Under the pieces are notes generated by a model. It saw only the letters and a program-made list of their open reading frames with translations. It searched no databases and was not told the origin of the DNA. Position numbers and translations under genes: made by a program. This document shows positions 1-9,168 of a stretch of DNA of 64,000 nucleotides, one piece after another. The stretch's first letter is position 1; the number at the start of each line of letters is the position of its first letter. Origin of the DNA: Flavobacteriales bacterium UBA979 (GTDB lineage Bacteria > Bacteroidota > Bacteroidia > Flavobacteriales_D > Sanyastnellaceae); contig DBBR01000033.1 of the NCBI GenBank assembly GCA_002292325.1, positions 1 to 64,000 on the forward strand, written 5' to 3'.

Positions 1-1173
1 ATCGAACCCCTGCATCGAAATTACATCCCATGGACCGGATGTTAATTGAACGGGGTCTTCATCGGGGTCCAATGAGAATTGATAGATGTGATTGTACCCA
101 TCCCGTTTACTGGTCATCAAGAAAGAGTCACCATTCGGAAGGAAGACGATGTCATCCGTGATATCGAGGTAGGTCATGCATTGCTCTGTCCAAATTTTGC
201 GGGTGATGACTTGAGTGGCATTTTTACCGCAGTTTCCCATGTGAATGCTCATGATATTCTGATGCCGATTCATGGTGAATACAAGCAATTGTTCATTGTT
301 CGCTCCCCACTTGACACGGGGTATGTATTCGGTTTTCGGATGCATAACGGGAGTCGTTTTATTGGTTTTCACATCGAAAACCTTGACTTCCACAGTGGCA
401 TTGGCCTCTCCAGCTTTGGGGTATTTAAACACGTAGGGATCAGGATAGAGCTCACCGTACATCGGCATTCCAAATTCGCGAACGTTCGATTCATCAAAGC
501 GCATGAACGCCAAGAACTGACCATCAGGAGACCAAAACATGCCGTTGTCATCCCCAAACTCTTCTTCGTACACCCAATCGGTTGCTCCGTTGATGATTCG
601 ATTGATGTCGCCATCAAAAGTTACCTGGGTTTCGCTCATGGTGGCGACTTCCACGACAAATACATTGTTGCCTCTCATAAAGGCCACATGCTGAGCATTG
701 GGTGAAAATGCAGCCAGTCGCTGCCGCCCAAGTTCGAAGTTGGTCAATTCCTTTGTGGTTCCGTCGCTCAAATCGTGGACATAAAAATTGGCTCCAAATG
801 AATGCCTGTAAATGGATTCTACGTCGTTATGGACCAAAACATGCCGCTCGTCAGCAGAAAAAGAATATCCACTAAAGGCCAGGGCGGTGCCAAATACAGA
901 GGCGCTGGTAGCGAGCGTATCGACTACTTCTCCAGTCTTGTATTCATATTTGACAATCGCACTTCCATTGGCATCACGCTCGAGGCTTGTGTAATGGTCG
1001 CCGTCATTCATGGAACGGATTCCCCCAACTCGTTCCTCTCGGAATTCATTGCTGGACCAGATCAGGTCATTGTTCAGTATCTCAAAAGGAAAGTCCTGAG
1101 CGTTTACTGAAGACATACCGAATGCAATGGCATAAAGCCCGAGCAAAAGGAAGGGTTGTTTAATAGGCTGCAT
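1..1173 (-). CDS. Dipeptidyl-peptidase IV-like S9 protease, N-terminal part (cut by window edge)
   Basis: A reading frame of 391 codons is open from an ATG at 1173-1171 to the left edge with no stop. The N-terminus is a signal peptide ending about SSVNAQD (residues 21-27), so the protein is exported. The visible part is the eight-bladed beta-propeller of prolyl oligopeptidase family S9B: it contains YSFSADE near 103, WVYEEEF at 200-206 (the double-Glu motif that holds the substrate N-terminus in DPP IV), FWSPDG near 213, and a RDGYNHIY stretch close to the edge. The family cleaves X-Pro or X-Ala dipeptides from peptide N-termini; in Bacteroidota it is periplasmic or envelope-bound and feeds on peptides. 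The catalytic alpha/beta-hydrolase domain lies outside the window, so activity cannot be judged. It diverges from the FAD-linked oxidase at 1252 with 78 bp between. Confidence 0.88.
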   Translation of the reverse strand, partial: MQPIKQPFLLLGLYAIAFGMSSVNAQDFPFEILNNDLIWSSNEFREERVGGIRSMNDGDHYTSLERDANGSAIVKYEYKTGEVVDTLATSASVFGTALAFSGYSFSADERHVLVHNDVESIYRHSFGANFYVHDLSDGTTKELTNFELGRQRLAAFSPNAQHVAFMRGNNVFVVEVATMSETQVTFDGDINRIINGATDWVYEEEFGDDNGMFWSPDGQFLAFMRFDESNVREFGMPMYGELYPDPYVFKYPKAGEANATVEVKVFDVKTNKTTPVMHPKTEYIPRVKWGANNEQLLVFTMNRHQNIMSIHMGNCGKNATQVITRKIWTEQCMTYLDITDDIVFLPNGDSFLMTSKRDGYNHIYQFSLDPDEDPVQLTSGPWDVISMQGFD

Positions 1174-1251
1174 ATATTCTTCGTTGATTTCTTTTTGAAG
1201 GAGAAAGATAAGAAGTCAATGGTGCGAATGAATTCTTGACCGTCATGAATT

Positions 1252-2673
1252 ATGTTTGGTCGCATGGCAGAAGTGTGGATAAAATTATTTCAAGAAGAAT
1301 TTAATGGTCTTCTTGATTGGAGCACCGGAGAAGAAGCTTTGAGACGCATGGCCTCAGACTACACGGAGGATTTGGTGTTCATGCCGGACGTGGTGGTCGA
1401 ACCGAGATCTGTGGCAGAGGTGCAACAGGTCTTCAAGTGGGCATATGCACACAATGTTCCAGTCACACCTGCTGGTGCCATGACAGGATTAAGCGGTGGA
1501 GCGCTTCCCGTGGAAGGCGGCATTTCGCTTTCTTCACGCAGAATGAACCGAATCATTGAAATTGATGAGCTGAATCATCAGGTGATTGTAGAACCGGGAG
1601 TAATTGTCCAGGAATTGCAGGAAGCGGTGCAGGAGAAGGCGCTTTTCTATGCGGTGGACCCTGCTTCTCGAGGGACATGTACGATAGGCGGTAACCTAGC
1701 TGAAAACAGCGGTGGCCCGCGAGCTGTGAAATATGGGGTGACAAAAGACTGGGTATTGAATCTTCAAGTGGTGTTAATGGATGGAACCGTTTTGGAGACG
1801 GGAGCGAATACGTTGAAAAATAGCACAGGTTATAACCTAACATCTCTCATGGTCGGGAGCGAGGGAACTTTAGGCTACATCACCCAAGCAACGCTCAAGT
1901 TGTTGCCGTGGCCGAAACACAACGCATTGATGCTGGTTCCTTTCGCCAGTGCATCGCTCGCATGCCGTGCTGTTTCTGAGATTTTCATTGCTGGCGCTCA
2001 GCCTTCTGCTTTGGAATTTATGGAGCGATCCGCTATCGAATTAGCGATGGAGCACGAAGGGTTGGATTCCAACGCATTGGCCGCAGACGTTGCAGCTCAT
2101 TTGCTCATTGAAGTTGATGGATTTGAACCGGGTGCCCTCATGCCTCAATTGGAACGAATCTATTCTGTTTTGAATCACATCGGTTCCGGTGAACCGCTTA
2201 TGGCAGAAGATGATGCGGCCAAAGAAAAGCTCTGGCGTTTGAGAAGGGTGGTGGGAGAGGCAGTTAAGTCAAAATGTCCCTACAAGGAAGAGGATACGGT
2301 TGTTCCAAGGGGAAGACTTCCCGAATTGCTTCATGAAGTAAAGCGGATTGGAACTGAATTTGGTTTTGAAAGCATCTGCTATGGCCATGCAGGCGATGGA
2401 AATCTGCACGTCAACATTTTAAAAGATGGCGTTTCTGATGAATTCTGGGAAGTTGAGTTGCCAGGTGCTATTCGGGAGATTTTTAAGGAGGTCAAAGCAT
2501 TGGGTGGCACACTGAGCGGTGAACATGGCATTGGCTGGGTTCAAAAGCCTTACATGGATTTGGCATTTTCAGCGGCGAGCATTGAATTACAGCGAAATAT
2601 CAAGGCTGTTTTTGATGCAAAAAATTTACTCAATCCTTCCAAAATTTGGCCATCGGATGATTCAAAAATCTGA
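1252..2673 (+). CDS. FAD-linked oxidase, GlcD/D-lactate dehydrogenase family
   Basis: A 473-residue flavoenzyme of the GlcD/D-lactate dehydrogenase family, which oxidises 2-hydroxy acids (glycolate, D-lactate or similar) to 2-oxo acids. The FAD-binding type-4 domain spans about 45-225: PAGAMTGLSGG near 73-83, GGNLAENSGGPR near 146-157, and VGSEGTLGYIT near 205-215. The C-terminal cap carries YGHAGDGNLHVNI near 380 and the closing SGEHGIGW near 421. A second in-frame ATG at 1264 (MAEVWIK) is an equally good start. A TATGTTTG just upstream resembles the Bacteroidota -7 box, which would make that start leaderless. There are 27 bp to fabI, probably one transcript. The substrate cannot be told from sequence: no glcE or glcF neighbours are present, which favours a single-subunit D-lactate or glycolate dehydrogenase. 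Confidence 0.85.
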   Translation: MFGRMAEVWIKLFQEEFNGLLDWSTGEEALRRMASDYTEDLVFMPDVVVEPRSVAEVQQVFKWAYAHNVPVTPAGAMTGLSGGALPVEGGISLSSRRMNRIIEIDELNHQVIVEPGVIVQELQEAVQEKALFYAVDPASRGTCTIGGNLAENSGGPRAVKYGVTKDWVLNLQVVLMDGTVLETGANTLKNSTGYNLTSLMVGSEGTLGYITQATLKLLPWPKHNALMLVPFASASLACRAVSEIFIAGAQPSALEFMERSAIELAMEHEGLDSNALAADVAAHLLIEVDGFEPGALMPQLERIYSVLNHIGSGEPLMAEDDAAKEKLWRLRRVVGEAVKSKCPYKEEDTVVPRGRLPELLHEVKRIGTEFGFESICYGHAGDGNLHVNILKDGVSDEFWEVELPGAIREIFKEVKALGGTLSGEHGIGWVQKPYMDLAFSAASIELQRNIKAVFDAKNLLNPSKIWPSDDSKI

Positions 2674-2700
2674 AGTAGGTTTGTTCCTCAATTCACAATC

Positions 2701-3525
2701 ATGGCAGAGCATCTCCTAAAAGGCAAAAAAGGCATCATATTCGGTGCATTAAATGACCAGTCAATCGCCTGGAAAACAGCGCTGCAAGCGCACGCTCAGG
2801 GTGCGGAGTTGGTGCTGACGAATGCACCCGTTGCGATGCGCATGGGCGAGATTCATAACCTTGCTAAGCAAGTAGGGGATGCTCCTGTAATTCCGGCTGA
2901 TGCGACAAGTGTTGAGGACTTGACCAATCTATTTGAGCAGGCGATGCAACATTTCGGGGGTCAAGTAGATTTCGTCTTGCATTCCATTGGAATGAGTCCG
3001 AATGTGCGCAAGGGCAAGCATTACACTGATATCAATTACAACTGGCTCTCTACAACGCTGGATGTTTCTGCAATTAGCTTGCATAAAACGCTTGCAGTAG
3101 CGAAGAAGATGGATGGGATCAGTGAATGGGGAAGCGTGGTAGCTCTGACCTACATTGCTGCTCAGCGAATTTTCCCTGATTATGGCGATATGGCCGATGC
3201 GAAGAGTTTGCTCGAGAGCATCACGCGAAGCTTTGGCTACCATTATGGTGTAGAAAAGAAGGTGCGAATCAATACAGTCAGCCAAAGTCCGACCATTACC
3301 ACTGCCGGTAGTGGAGTCAAAGGGTTTGACGAGTTCATTGCTTACAGTGAATCCATGAGCCCATTGGGCAATGCCGACGGCGAAGCCTGTGCGGATTATT
3401 GCATTTCTCTATTCAGTGATTTAACCCGCTTTGTGACCATGCAGAACCTCTTTCACGACGGTGGTTTCTCCAATACGGGTGTAAGCCAGGAGGTTATTGG
3501 GAAATTCGGTCCTGAGGCGGAGTAA
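2701..3525 (+). CDS. fabI: Enoyl-[acyl-carrier-protein] reductase, NADH type
   Basis: This short-chain dehydrogenase of 274 residues reduces trans-2-enoyl-ACP in the last step of each fatty-acid elongation cycle (cytoplasm). A FabI-type glycine pattern is at the N-terminus (GIIFGALNDQSIAW, 11-24). The catalytic pair is Y161 and K168 in the Y-X6-K pattern (DYGDMADAK), with the extra FabI tyrosine at Y151. It has DFVLHSIG at 90-97 where E. coli FabI has DGFVHSIG. The length is a little above the E. coli protein (262), as in other Bacteroidota FabI. It follows the FAD-linked oxidase by 27 bp and precedes thrA by a 108-bp gap in which I see no clear terminator. FabI is the triclosan/isoniazid-type target family; nothing here indicates resistance. 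Confidence 0.93.
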   Translation: MAEHLLKGKKGIIFGALNDQSIAWKTALQAHAQGAELVLTNAPVAMRMGEIHNLAKQVGDAPVIPADATSVEDLTNLFEQAMQHFGGQVDFVLHSIGMSPNVRKGKHYTDINYNWLSTTLDVSAISLHKTLAVAKKMDGISEWGSVVALTYIAAQRIFPDYGDMADAKSLLESITRSFGYHYGVEKKVRINTVSQSPTITTAGSGVKGFDEFIAYSESMSPLGNADGEACADYCISLFSDLTRFVTMQNLFHDGGFSNTGVSQEVIGKFGPEAE

Positions 3526-3633
3526 AAATCCGAGTTTATAGCGCAACTTTCTCCGTCTGCATTTCGTAATCGTATTAGGTGCTACCGCTCAAATGTTCAG
3601 CGGGAAGAGTTTTGCACATGAGATGAAAATGGC

Positions 3634-6105
3634 ATGGAAGTTTTGAAATTTGGAGGGTCGTCTTTGGTTTCCGCTGAAGCAATGATGCGGGTAAGGGACG
3701 TCCTGTTGGCAAGGAGGGATCAGCAGAGAATCGTTGTTTGCTCTGCGATGGGAGGTGTCACGAACGAATTGATTCGAATCGGATCACTCGCGTCCGGCGG
3801 GGATCCCACATTCCAAGTTGTGTTGGATGAGCTTGAAAACAGGCACCGGTTTACCATGAATTCCCTGGGTTTCGGGGAACAGTCCGAGTTGCTAAAGGAA
3901 TTTGATGAACGTTTTGCCGGATTGAGGTCCTTGTGTGAGGGAATCAACCTAATCAGTGAATTGAGTGCCAAAAGCAAGGACCAATTGGTTTCCTATGGCG
4001 AGCGCTTTGCGGTTTCCATGGTGTATGCCTGGCTGGTTGAGGCGGGGCTTAAAATGCGCCGTGTAGATGCCCGAAATTGGATGCTGACGAACGACCGATT
4101 CGGTGCTGCAGAAGTGAACGTAGGAGCCTCCGAAAGTCGCATTCGAGAGGACGTTGAAGCAGATATGGATTTTGAAATCTTGGTCACGGAAGGATTCATC
4201 GGCAGCACTGCCGAAGGCGAAGTCACAACTTTGGGGCGTGGTGGCAGTGATTATTCTGCATCGCTCATTGCGAGCGCAATCAATGCGAAGTGCATGGAGA
4301 AATCAACGGATGTAGCAGGCATGATGACTGTGGATCCTCGCATTGTAAAAGAGGCACAGGTAATTGATGAAATGAGTTACGAAGAAGCCATGGAACTGTG
4401 CCATTTTGGAGCCAAGGTTATATATCATCCAACCATCGCACCGTTGCGTCGCAAAGGAATTCCCCTCGTTGTACGAAGTACGTTTGAGTCCAATTCAAAG
4501 GGAACGCGCATTGTTTCCAACCCATCTTCCAAAACAATTGTTCGGGGGATTTCCAGTCTCGATGGTGTTGCCTTATTGACCGTGGAAGGCGGATCGCTCA
4601 TTGGACGGCCTGGTTTTGCAAGTCGTATTTTTTCTGTGTTATCTCGAACCTCGGTGAATGCCGTTTTCATAACGCAAAGTTCCTCAGAAAATAGCCTGAC
4701 CATTGGGGTTTCCGAAAGTGACCTTGATGCCGCGCTGGAGTCGTTGCAGTCGGATTTGATGCCAGATATTGCGCTCGGTCGGTTAGAACCGATTCAAGTA
4801 GACCGGGAATTGAGTATTATCGCGCTTGTCGGGGGTGGAATGGTGAGCGAAGTGGGAGTGAGCGGCGCTGCATTCAAGGCGCTGGGCGATGCAGGTGTGA
4901 ACATTCGTGCCATCGCCCAAGGAAGTACTGAAAGAAACATCAGTATCGTTGTGGCTTCTTCTGCAGTATCATTCGCTCTCAAGGCATTGCACAGGGAGTT
5001 TTTCCAAGCTCAACGTCGTGTGTTGAATGTTTTTTGCGCTGGAATCGGCCAGGTCGGTTCGGCTTTTTTGCGGCAATTCTTCGATACCAAGCGTGCCGTT
5101 GAATCGAAGCTCGATCTGGATATGAAGTTGGTCGGAATTGCGAACAGTCAACATTACTTGCTCAGTCGTGATGGCGAAAGTCTTACACTTGACGCCTTGA
5201 AAGACATCCAAAATGGAATTCGTATGGAGTCCATCAAGGAGGCGTACGAGGAATTCGCAGCAATTCCGGGATTGGAGAAAATGTGGATTGATAACACCGC
5301 TTCTATGGATGTGGCGAGCATCGCACGTGTCGGGATTGAGCGAGGATGGTCATACGTTTGTTCCAATAAAATTGCAGCAACGGGTAGCATGGAAGATTGG
5401 GCTGTGCTTTGTCAGGGAGCAACCGGTCAACGGAAATTCAGAAATGAAACCAATGTTGGGGCGGCCTTACCAATCATTCGAACTTTAAAGGGGATGATCG
5501 ACACGGGTGATCGAGTTCATCGAATCGAGGCTGTATTGAGCGGCTCATTGAATTTTATTTTCAGCGGCTGTGACCAAGGATTTACCTTTTCCGAAATGGT
5601 TCGAAAGGCTCAATCGCATGGTTTTACCGAGCCTGACCCTCGGCTGGATTTGAGTGGGAAAGACGTAGCGCGAAAAGTTCTTATTCTGGCAAGGCTTTCT
5701 GGTGCAAAAGTGGAATTGGACGACGTATCGGTCGAAGGCTTCTTGCCCGCTGAAGCGTTGGATGGTTCCGTTGAAGAATTTGTCCATGGCATGAAGAGTT
5801 GGTCATCAGTCATTGATGAATCCATTCAAACAGCAGCAAACCGCGGAAACCGACTTCGGTTTGTAGCTTCTTGGTCAGAAAAGAAGGGGTGTGTCTGTAC
5901 GCTGCGTGAATTGGAGGCTGACCACCCGTTTTTTTCGCTGGAAGGAACAGACAATGCGGTGTCCATTGCAAGCGAACGATATTCTACGAACCCACTGGTC
6001 ATTCAAGGGGCAGGCGCAGGAGCGGAGCTTACAGCAAGCGGAGTGCTCTCAGATGTGTATGAACTGGCTGGGGCTTTGGCCTCACAAAACAAAAAGGCCA
6101 TATGA
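3634..6105 (+). CDS. thrA: Bifunctional aspartokinase / homoserine dehydrogenase
   Basis: An 823-residue fusion that carries out the first and third steps of threonine biosynthesis: phosphorylation of aspartate, and NAD(P)H reduction of aspartate semialdehyde to homoserine. The aspartokinase domain (about 1-290) begins with KFGGSS at 5-10 and has LGRGGSDYSA near 205. Two ACT-type regulatory segments follow (about 305-365 and 390-450), consistent with feedback inhibition by threonine. The homoserine dehydrogenase starts at the Rossmann motif GIGQVGSAF near 469 and runs to the C-terminus. The domain order and length match Bacteroidota ThrA. The start ATG at 3634 directly precedes the kinase motif. 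The stop overlaps the thrB start in ATGA, so the two are translationally coupled. Confidence 0.95.
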   Translation: MEVLKFGGSSLVSAEAMMRVRDVLLARRDQQRIVVCSAMGGVTNELIRIGSLASGGDPTFQVVLDELENRHRFTMNSLGFGEQSELLKEFDERFAGLRSLCEGINLISELSAKSKDQLVSYGERFAVSMVYAWLVEAGLKMRRVDARNWMLTNDRFGAAEVNVGASESRIREDVEADMDFEILVTEGFIGSTAEGEVTTLGRGGSDYSASLIASAINAKCMEKSTDVAGMMTVDPRIVKEAQVIDEMSYEEAMELCHFGAKVIYHPTIAPLRRKGIPLVVRSTFESNSKGTRIVSNPSSKTIVRGISSLDGVALLTVEGGSLIGRPGFASRIFSVLSRTSVNAVFITQSSSENSLTIGVSESDLDAALESLQSDLMPDIALGRLEPIQVDRELSIIALVGGGMVSEVGVSGAAFKALGDAGVNIRAIAQGSTERNISIVVASSAVSFALKALHREFFQAQRRVLNVFCAGIGQVGSAFLRQFFDTKRAVESKLDLDMKLVGIANSQHYLLSRDGESLTLDALKDIQNGIRMESIKEAYEEFAAIPGLEKMWIDNTASMDVASIARVGIERGWSYVCSNKIAATGSMEDWAVLCQGATGQRKFRNETNVGAALPIIRTLKGMIDTGDRVHRIEAVLSGSLNFIFSGCDQGFTFSEMVRKAQSHGFTEPDPRLDLSGKDVARKVLILARLSGAKVELDDVSVEGFLPAEALDGSVEEFVHGMKSWSSVIDESIQTAANRGNRLRFVASWSEKKGCVCTLRELEADHPFFSLEGTDNAVSIASERYSTNPLVIQGAGAGAELTASGVLSDVYELAGALASQNKKAI

Positions 6106-7025
6106 AGGAACAAGTGAGAATTTGGTCTCCGGCCACCATTGCAAATCTGAATGTTGGATTTGACGCTTTGGGGTGTGCATTGAAGGAACCCGCCGAAGAA
6201 ATGATTGTGCGTCGAACGAACAGCGCTGGCGTGGTGCATATTTCAAAAATACTGGGAGCCTCTCTTGATATGCGTGCCGACCGTAATGTGGCATCAATCG
6301 CTGCAAAGAGTCTGCTCAATTCCTTGGGGAACCCCTGTGGGCTGGAGTTGGAAATATATAAAACCATTCAGCCTGGCAGTGGCATTGGGTCAAGCGCAGC
6401 AAGCGCTGCTGCTGCAGTAGTGGGAGTGAATGAATTACTCGAAGTGGGATTGAGTCCGATCGAATTGATTCCCTTTGCCTTGGATGGCGAAGCCTTTGCC
6501 AGCGGTGCGCGACATGCTGACAATGTGGCCCCCGCAATTTTAGGTGGTGTTGCGCTTTGCAATCCAGAAGGTCAGATTCAGTCGATCCCTATCCCGAAAG
6601 AATGGCACGTTACGGTGCTGCATCCTCAAATTGAAATGCTCACATCCGAATCCCGAGAAGCCCTGCCAGCACAAGTGGATTTTCAACTTGCAGTGAAGCA
6701 AGCCGCTTGGTTTGCGTCATTTGTGGCAGCATGTTACGAAGGAGATGGTGTTCGAGCGGCGCTGGGACTTGAAGATGTCATGGTCGGACCACATCGATCC
6801 AGCCTCATTCCTTTTTTTTCCGAAATCCGAGAGATTGCATTGGCGCACGGTGCCAGGACAGGAGGGATTTCAGGGAGTGGTCCTTCAACATTTTGGGTTT
6901 CTCTCAATGCTGCGGATGCCCGATCAGTCCGTCACGGCATCGAGGTATTTATGCAATCCCAATCGATGAATTTTTACTTGTATTCAACTCAGCTATCGGC
7001 CGAAGGGGCTCACCTCATCCCATGA
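6102..7025 (+). CDS. thrB: Homoserine kinase
   Basis: A 307-residue GHMP kinase that phosphorylates homoserine to O-phosphohomoserine, the fourth step of threonine synthesis (cytoplasm). The N-terminal SPATIANLNVGFDALG (9-24) is the typical homoserine-kinase opening. The ATP-binding GHMP motif PGSGIGSSAASAAA lies at 91-104, and the C-terminal glycine-rich GGISGSGPS is near 253-261. The start ATG overlaps the thrA stop by four bases, and its stop overlaps the thrC start. The order thrA-thrB-thrC is the classical operon. No leader peptide rich in Thr/Ile codons is visible upstream of thrA, so attenuation of the enterobacterial kind is not supported. Confidence 0.94.
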   Translation: MKEQVRIWSPATIANLNVGFDALGCALKEPAEEMIVRRTNSAGVVHISKILGASLDMRADRNVASIAAKSLLNSLGNPCGLELEIYKTIQPGSGIGSSAASAAAAVVGVNELLEVGLSPIELIPFALDGEAFASGARHADNVAPAILGGVALCNPEGQIQSIPIPKEWHVTVLHPQIEMLTSESREALPAQVDFQLAVKQAAWFASFVAACYEGDGVRAALGLEDVMVGPHRSSLIPFFSEIREIALAHGARTGGISGSGPSTFWVSLNAADARSVRHGIEVFMQSQSMNFYLYSTQLSAEGAHLIP

Positions 7026-8290
7026 TGTACCACAGCATAACGAATAAGAGCATTTCTCGGTCATTTGCAAAAGCACTTCGAGAGGGTTTGGCACCTGATA
7101 GGGGGCTGTATGTTCCAGATTCAATACCTCATTTAGAGTGGTCCGAGTTAAAGGATTTAAGCTTGCCTGAACTGGGTGCTAAATTTTTGGAGCCATTGGT
7201 GGGTAAAGAATTGAAAATGAATATTTTGGAGCAGTTGGTAGACGATGCACTGGATTTCGATCTTCCGCTGACAGATAGAGAAGGTAAGCTTCATTACTTG
7301 GAATTATTCCATGGTCCTACTGCGGCATTCAAAGATGTGGGTGCTCGAATTATGTCCCGTTTATTGGGTGCGACATCAAGTGAGCGCTTAACTGTTTTGG
7401 TCGCTACGTCTGGCGATACGGGGTCGGCCGTCGCACAAGGTTTTTATCAAGTACCCAATATTGATGTTGTCATTTTATATCCGAGTGGACGAATCAGTCG
7501 CATTCAGGAGCAACAGCTCACCACAGTGGGTGGGAATGTGGCTGCCATAGAAGTCCATGGCTCCTTTGACGATTGCCAAGACATGGTCAAAGAGGCGTTT
7601 TTGGATGAAATTGTGCAAAGAAGTCGACCGCTTACGAGCGCTAATTCCATCAACATTGGCCGCTGGATGCCTCAGGGTATTTATTATGCTTGGGCGACAG
7701 CTCAGGCGAGAGAACCATTGAATTTCATTGTGCCAAGTGGAAACTTTGGAAACATTGCCGCGGGCATGTTAGCCCATCGTATGGGAATGCCTGTGCGTTC
7801 ATTTTGCGCAGCGGTGAATGCGAACGATGGCATGCACGACTACATAAAAGCGGGTGATTTTCGCGCAAAGCCTTCGATTCGAACCATTTCTAACGCAATG
7901 GATGTCGGCGATCCAAGCAACCGTCCTAGAGTGGAGTGGCTATTCGATGACAACATTTCCAGAATGCGGCAGTCTTTTCATGTGGAATCTGTGAATGATC
8001 AACGCACGAGGCTGGCTATGCAAAATGAATGGAACGATTATCATCGGCTCATTTGCCCGCATACGGCCGTTGGAGTCAGTGTGGCTCAGGCAGCTGACTT
8101 AAGTGGACCGCTTGTGGTATTATCCACTGCAGATCCAGCAAAATTTGGAGAGGTGGTCTTTGAAACGACTGGGCAGGAGCCGAAGATTCCTAAACGCTTG
8201 GAAGGTTGCCTGTTGAAGAAGAAAGAGAGCGTGCAAATGAGTTGCGAATATCCGGAGTTTCGGGATTATTTGCTGAGACGTAGTACTTGA
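7022..8290 (+). CDS. thrC: Threonine synthase
   Basis: This PLP enzyme of 422 residues converts O-phosphohomoserine to threonine, the last step of the pathway. The Schiff-base lysine is K104 in FHGPTAAFKDVGAR; the phosphate-binding loop and cofactor site follow at TSGDTGSA near 123-130, and PSGNFGNI is near 239. I take the start as the ATG at 7022 (MMYHSITN), overlapping the thrB stop in an ATGATG context. An upstream in-frame extension to 6893 lies wholly within thrB and lacks family similarity. The last 25 bp overlap tail-to-tail with the reverse gene ending at 8266. The length is close to the short class of bacterial threonine synthases. Confidence 0.94.
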   Translation: MMYHSITNKSISRSFAKALREGLAPDRGLYVPDSIPHLEWSELKDLSLPELGAKFLEPLVGKELKMNILEQLVDDALDFDLPLTDREGKLHYLELFHGPTAAFKDVGARIMSRLLGATSSERLTVLVATSGDTGSAVAQGFYQVPNIDVVILYPSGRISRIQEQQLTTVGGNVAAIEVHGSFDDCQDMVKEAFLDEIVQRSRPLTSANSINIGRWMPQGIYYAWATAQAREPLNFIVPSGNFGNIAAGMLAHRMGMPVRSFCAAVNANDGMHDYIKAGDFRAKPSIRTISNAMDVGDPSNRPRVEWLFDDNISRMRQSFHVESVNDQRTRLAMQNEWNDYHRLICPHTAVGVSVAQAADLSGPLVVLSTADPAKFGEVVFETTGQEPKIPKRLEGCLLKKKESVQMSCEYPEFRDYLLRRST

Positions 8291-9168
8291 TCCTGGAGAC
8301 ATTCAGCCATCTTTTGAATGGCCTCATCCATTTCATTTCTGCCCAATCCTGCTGGTGGCCCCCATGGTGTAGGATTTACATCGACCACAAAGAGCTGACC
8401 TGTGTGCCGATCTCTGAGTGCATCCAATTCAGCATAATCTACGTGCATAGAATGGGTCAGTCGCGCAATGGCTTCTCGCTCTGTTTCCGACAAAACAAGT
8501 GCAACATCAGCGACTAATTTCGTTTCAACGGTGGCATTCGTGAAGCGCTCATTGGGTGCTTTGAACTTTTGGTAAATGACGGGTATATGGCCTAGAATCC
8601 AGACGATTCGGTAATCAAAATACCGGCCGGATTCATCTCGGTTGTCGATGTTCAACTGATACACCACATTGCTTCGAAGGTCATTAGGGTCAATCGGCCC
8701 GTGGACCAAGTGACCATCGTGTTTGGCGTTCTCATCGCTTTTAATCACCATTTGCCCCTGATGCATCAAGGGGTCCACGGACATGCCGTATCCAAAAGCA
8801 TTCGCATGTGCTTTTTCGAGGGTTTGCTTTCGAATATCGATGCAGGATGTGTTCAAAACGGTAGGCGCCTCCAAATCGATTGGCCAGGTGCTAGCGGATA
8901 AGTTTTGTTGTGTCGCATCCTTAAAACGGATCCCTGCGATCGCCTTTTGGCGAGGAAGATTAGTCAATTCCCATCCGAGGCTTCGGGTCATTTTGTACAG
9001 AGCGGCTCTCCGAGATGGCAATTCTGGCCAAGCGTAAAACACAGGAGGTCGTTTGCCTTGCCGAATTCGTTGCAAGAGAACCCAGAGAGCGTGGCGATTT
9101 TGTTTAATCCATTGCTCTAGTCGAGGCATACGATCGGGAAGTTGAACCCGGTAATTTTTGAGCATCAT
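8266..9168 (-). CDS. ATP-grasp-like protein of unknown function
   Basis: About 300 residues, no signal peptide. I recognise no close family. The C-terminal part reads like an ATP-grasp metal/nucleotide site: AELDALRDRHTGQLFVVDVN followed by PTPWGPPAG, i.e. an acidic-x2-R-D ... V-x-D-V-N pattern, with a preceding YFDYRIVWI strand and a basic YQKFKAP segment. ATP-grasp enzymes ligate a carboxylate to an amine or thiol using ATP, but the substrate here is unknown and even the fold is a moderate-confidence inference. An ATG at 9168 overlaps the nth stop in ATGATG (preferred start); an upstream ATG at 9186 would add six residues. It is translationally coupled to nth and DUF6702. Its 3' end overlaps thrC by 25 bp on the other strand. 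Confidence 0.6.
   Translation of the reverse strand: MMLKNYRVQLPDRMPRLEQWIKQNRHALWVLLQRIRQGKRPPVFYAWPELPSRRAALYKMTRSLGWELTNLPRQKAIAGIRFKDATQQNLSASTWPIDLEAPTVLNTSCIDIRKQTLEKAHANAFGYGMSVDPLMHQGQMVIKSDENAKHDGHLVHGPIDPNDLRSNVVYQLNIDNRDESGRYFDYRIVWILGHIPVIYQKFKAPNERFTNATVETKLVADVALVLSETEREAIARLTHSMHVDYAELDALRDRHTGQLFVVDVNPTPWGPPAGLGRNEMDEAIQKMAECLQDQVLRLSK

Noticed and set aside
79-705. A 208-codon open frame on the plus strand near the left edge
   Set aside because: It lies wholly opposite the clear DPP IV-like propeller on the reverse strand and shows no family pattern.
1251-1258. TATGTTTG as a firm promoter
   Set aside because: No TTTG at the required spacing upstream; mentioned only as a possibility.
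3526-3633. Leader peptide and attenuator before thrA
   Set aside because: No short frame rich in Thr/Ile codons and no stem-loop with a T run.
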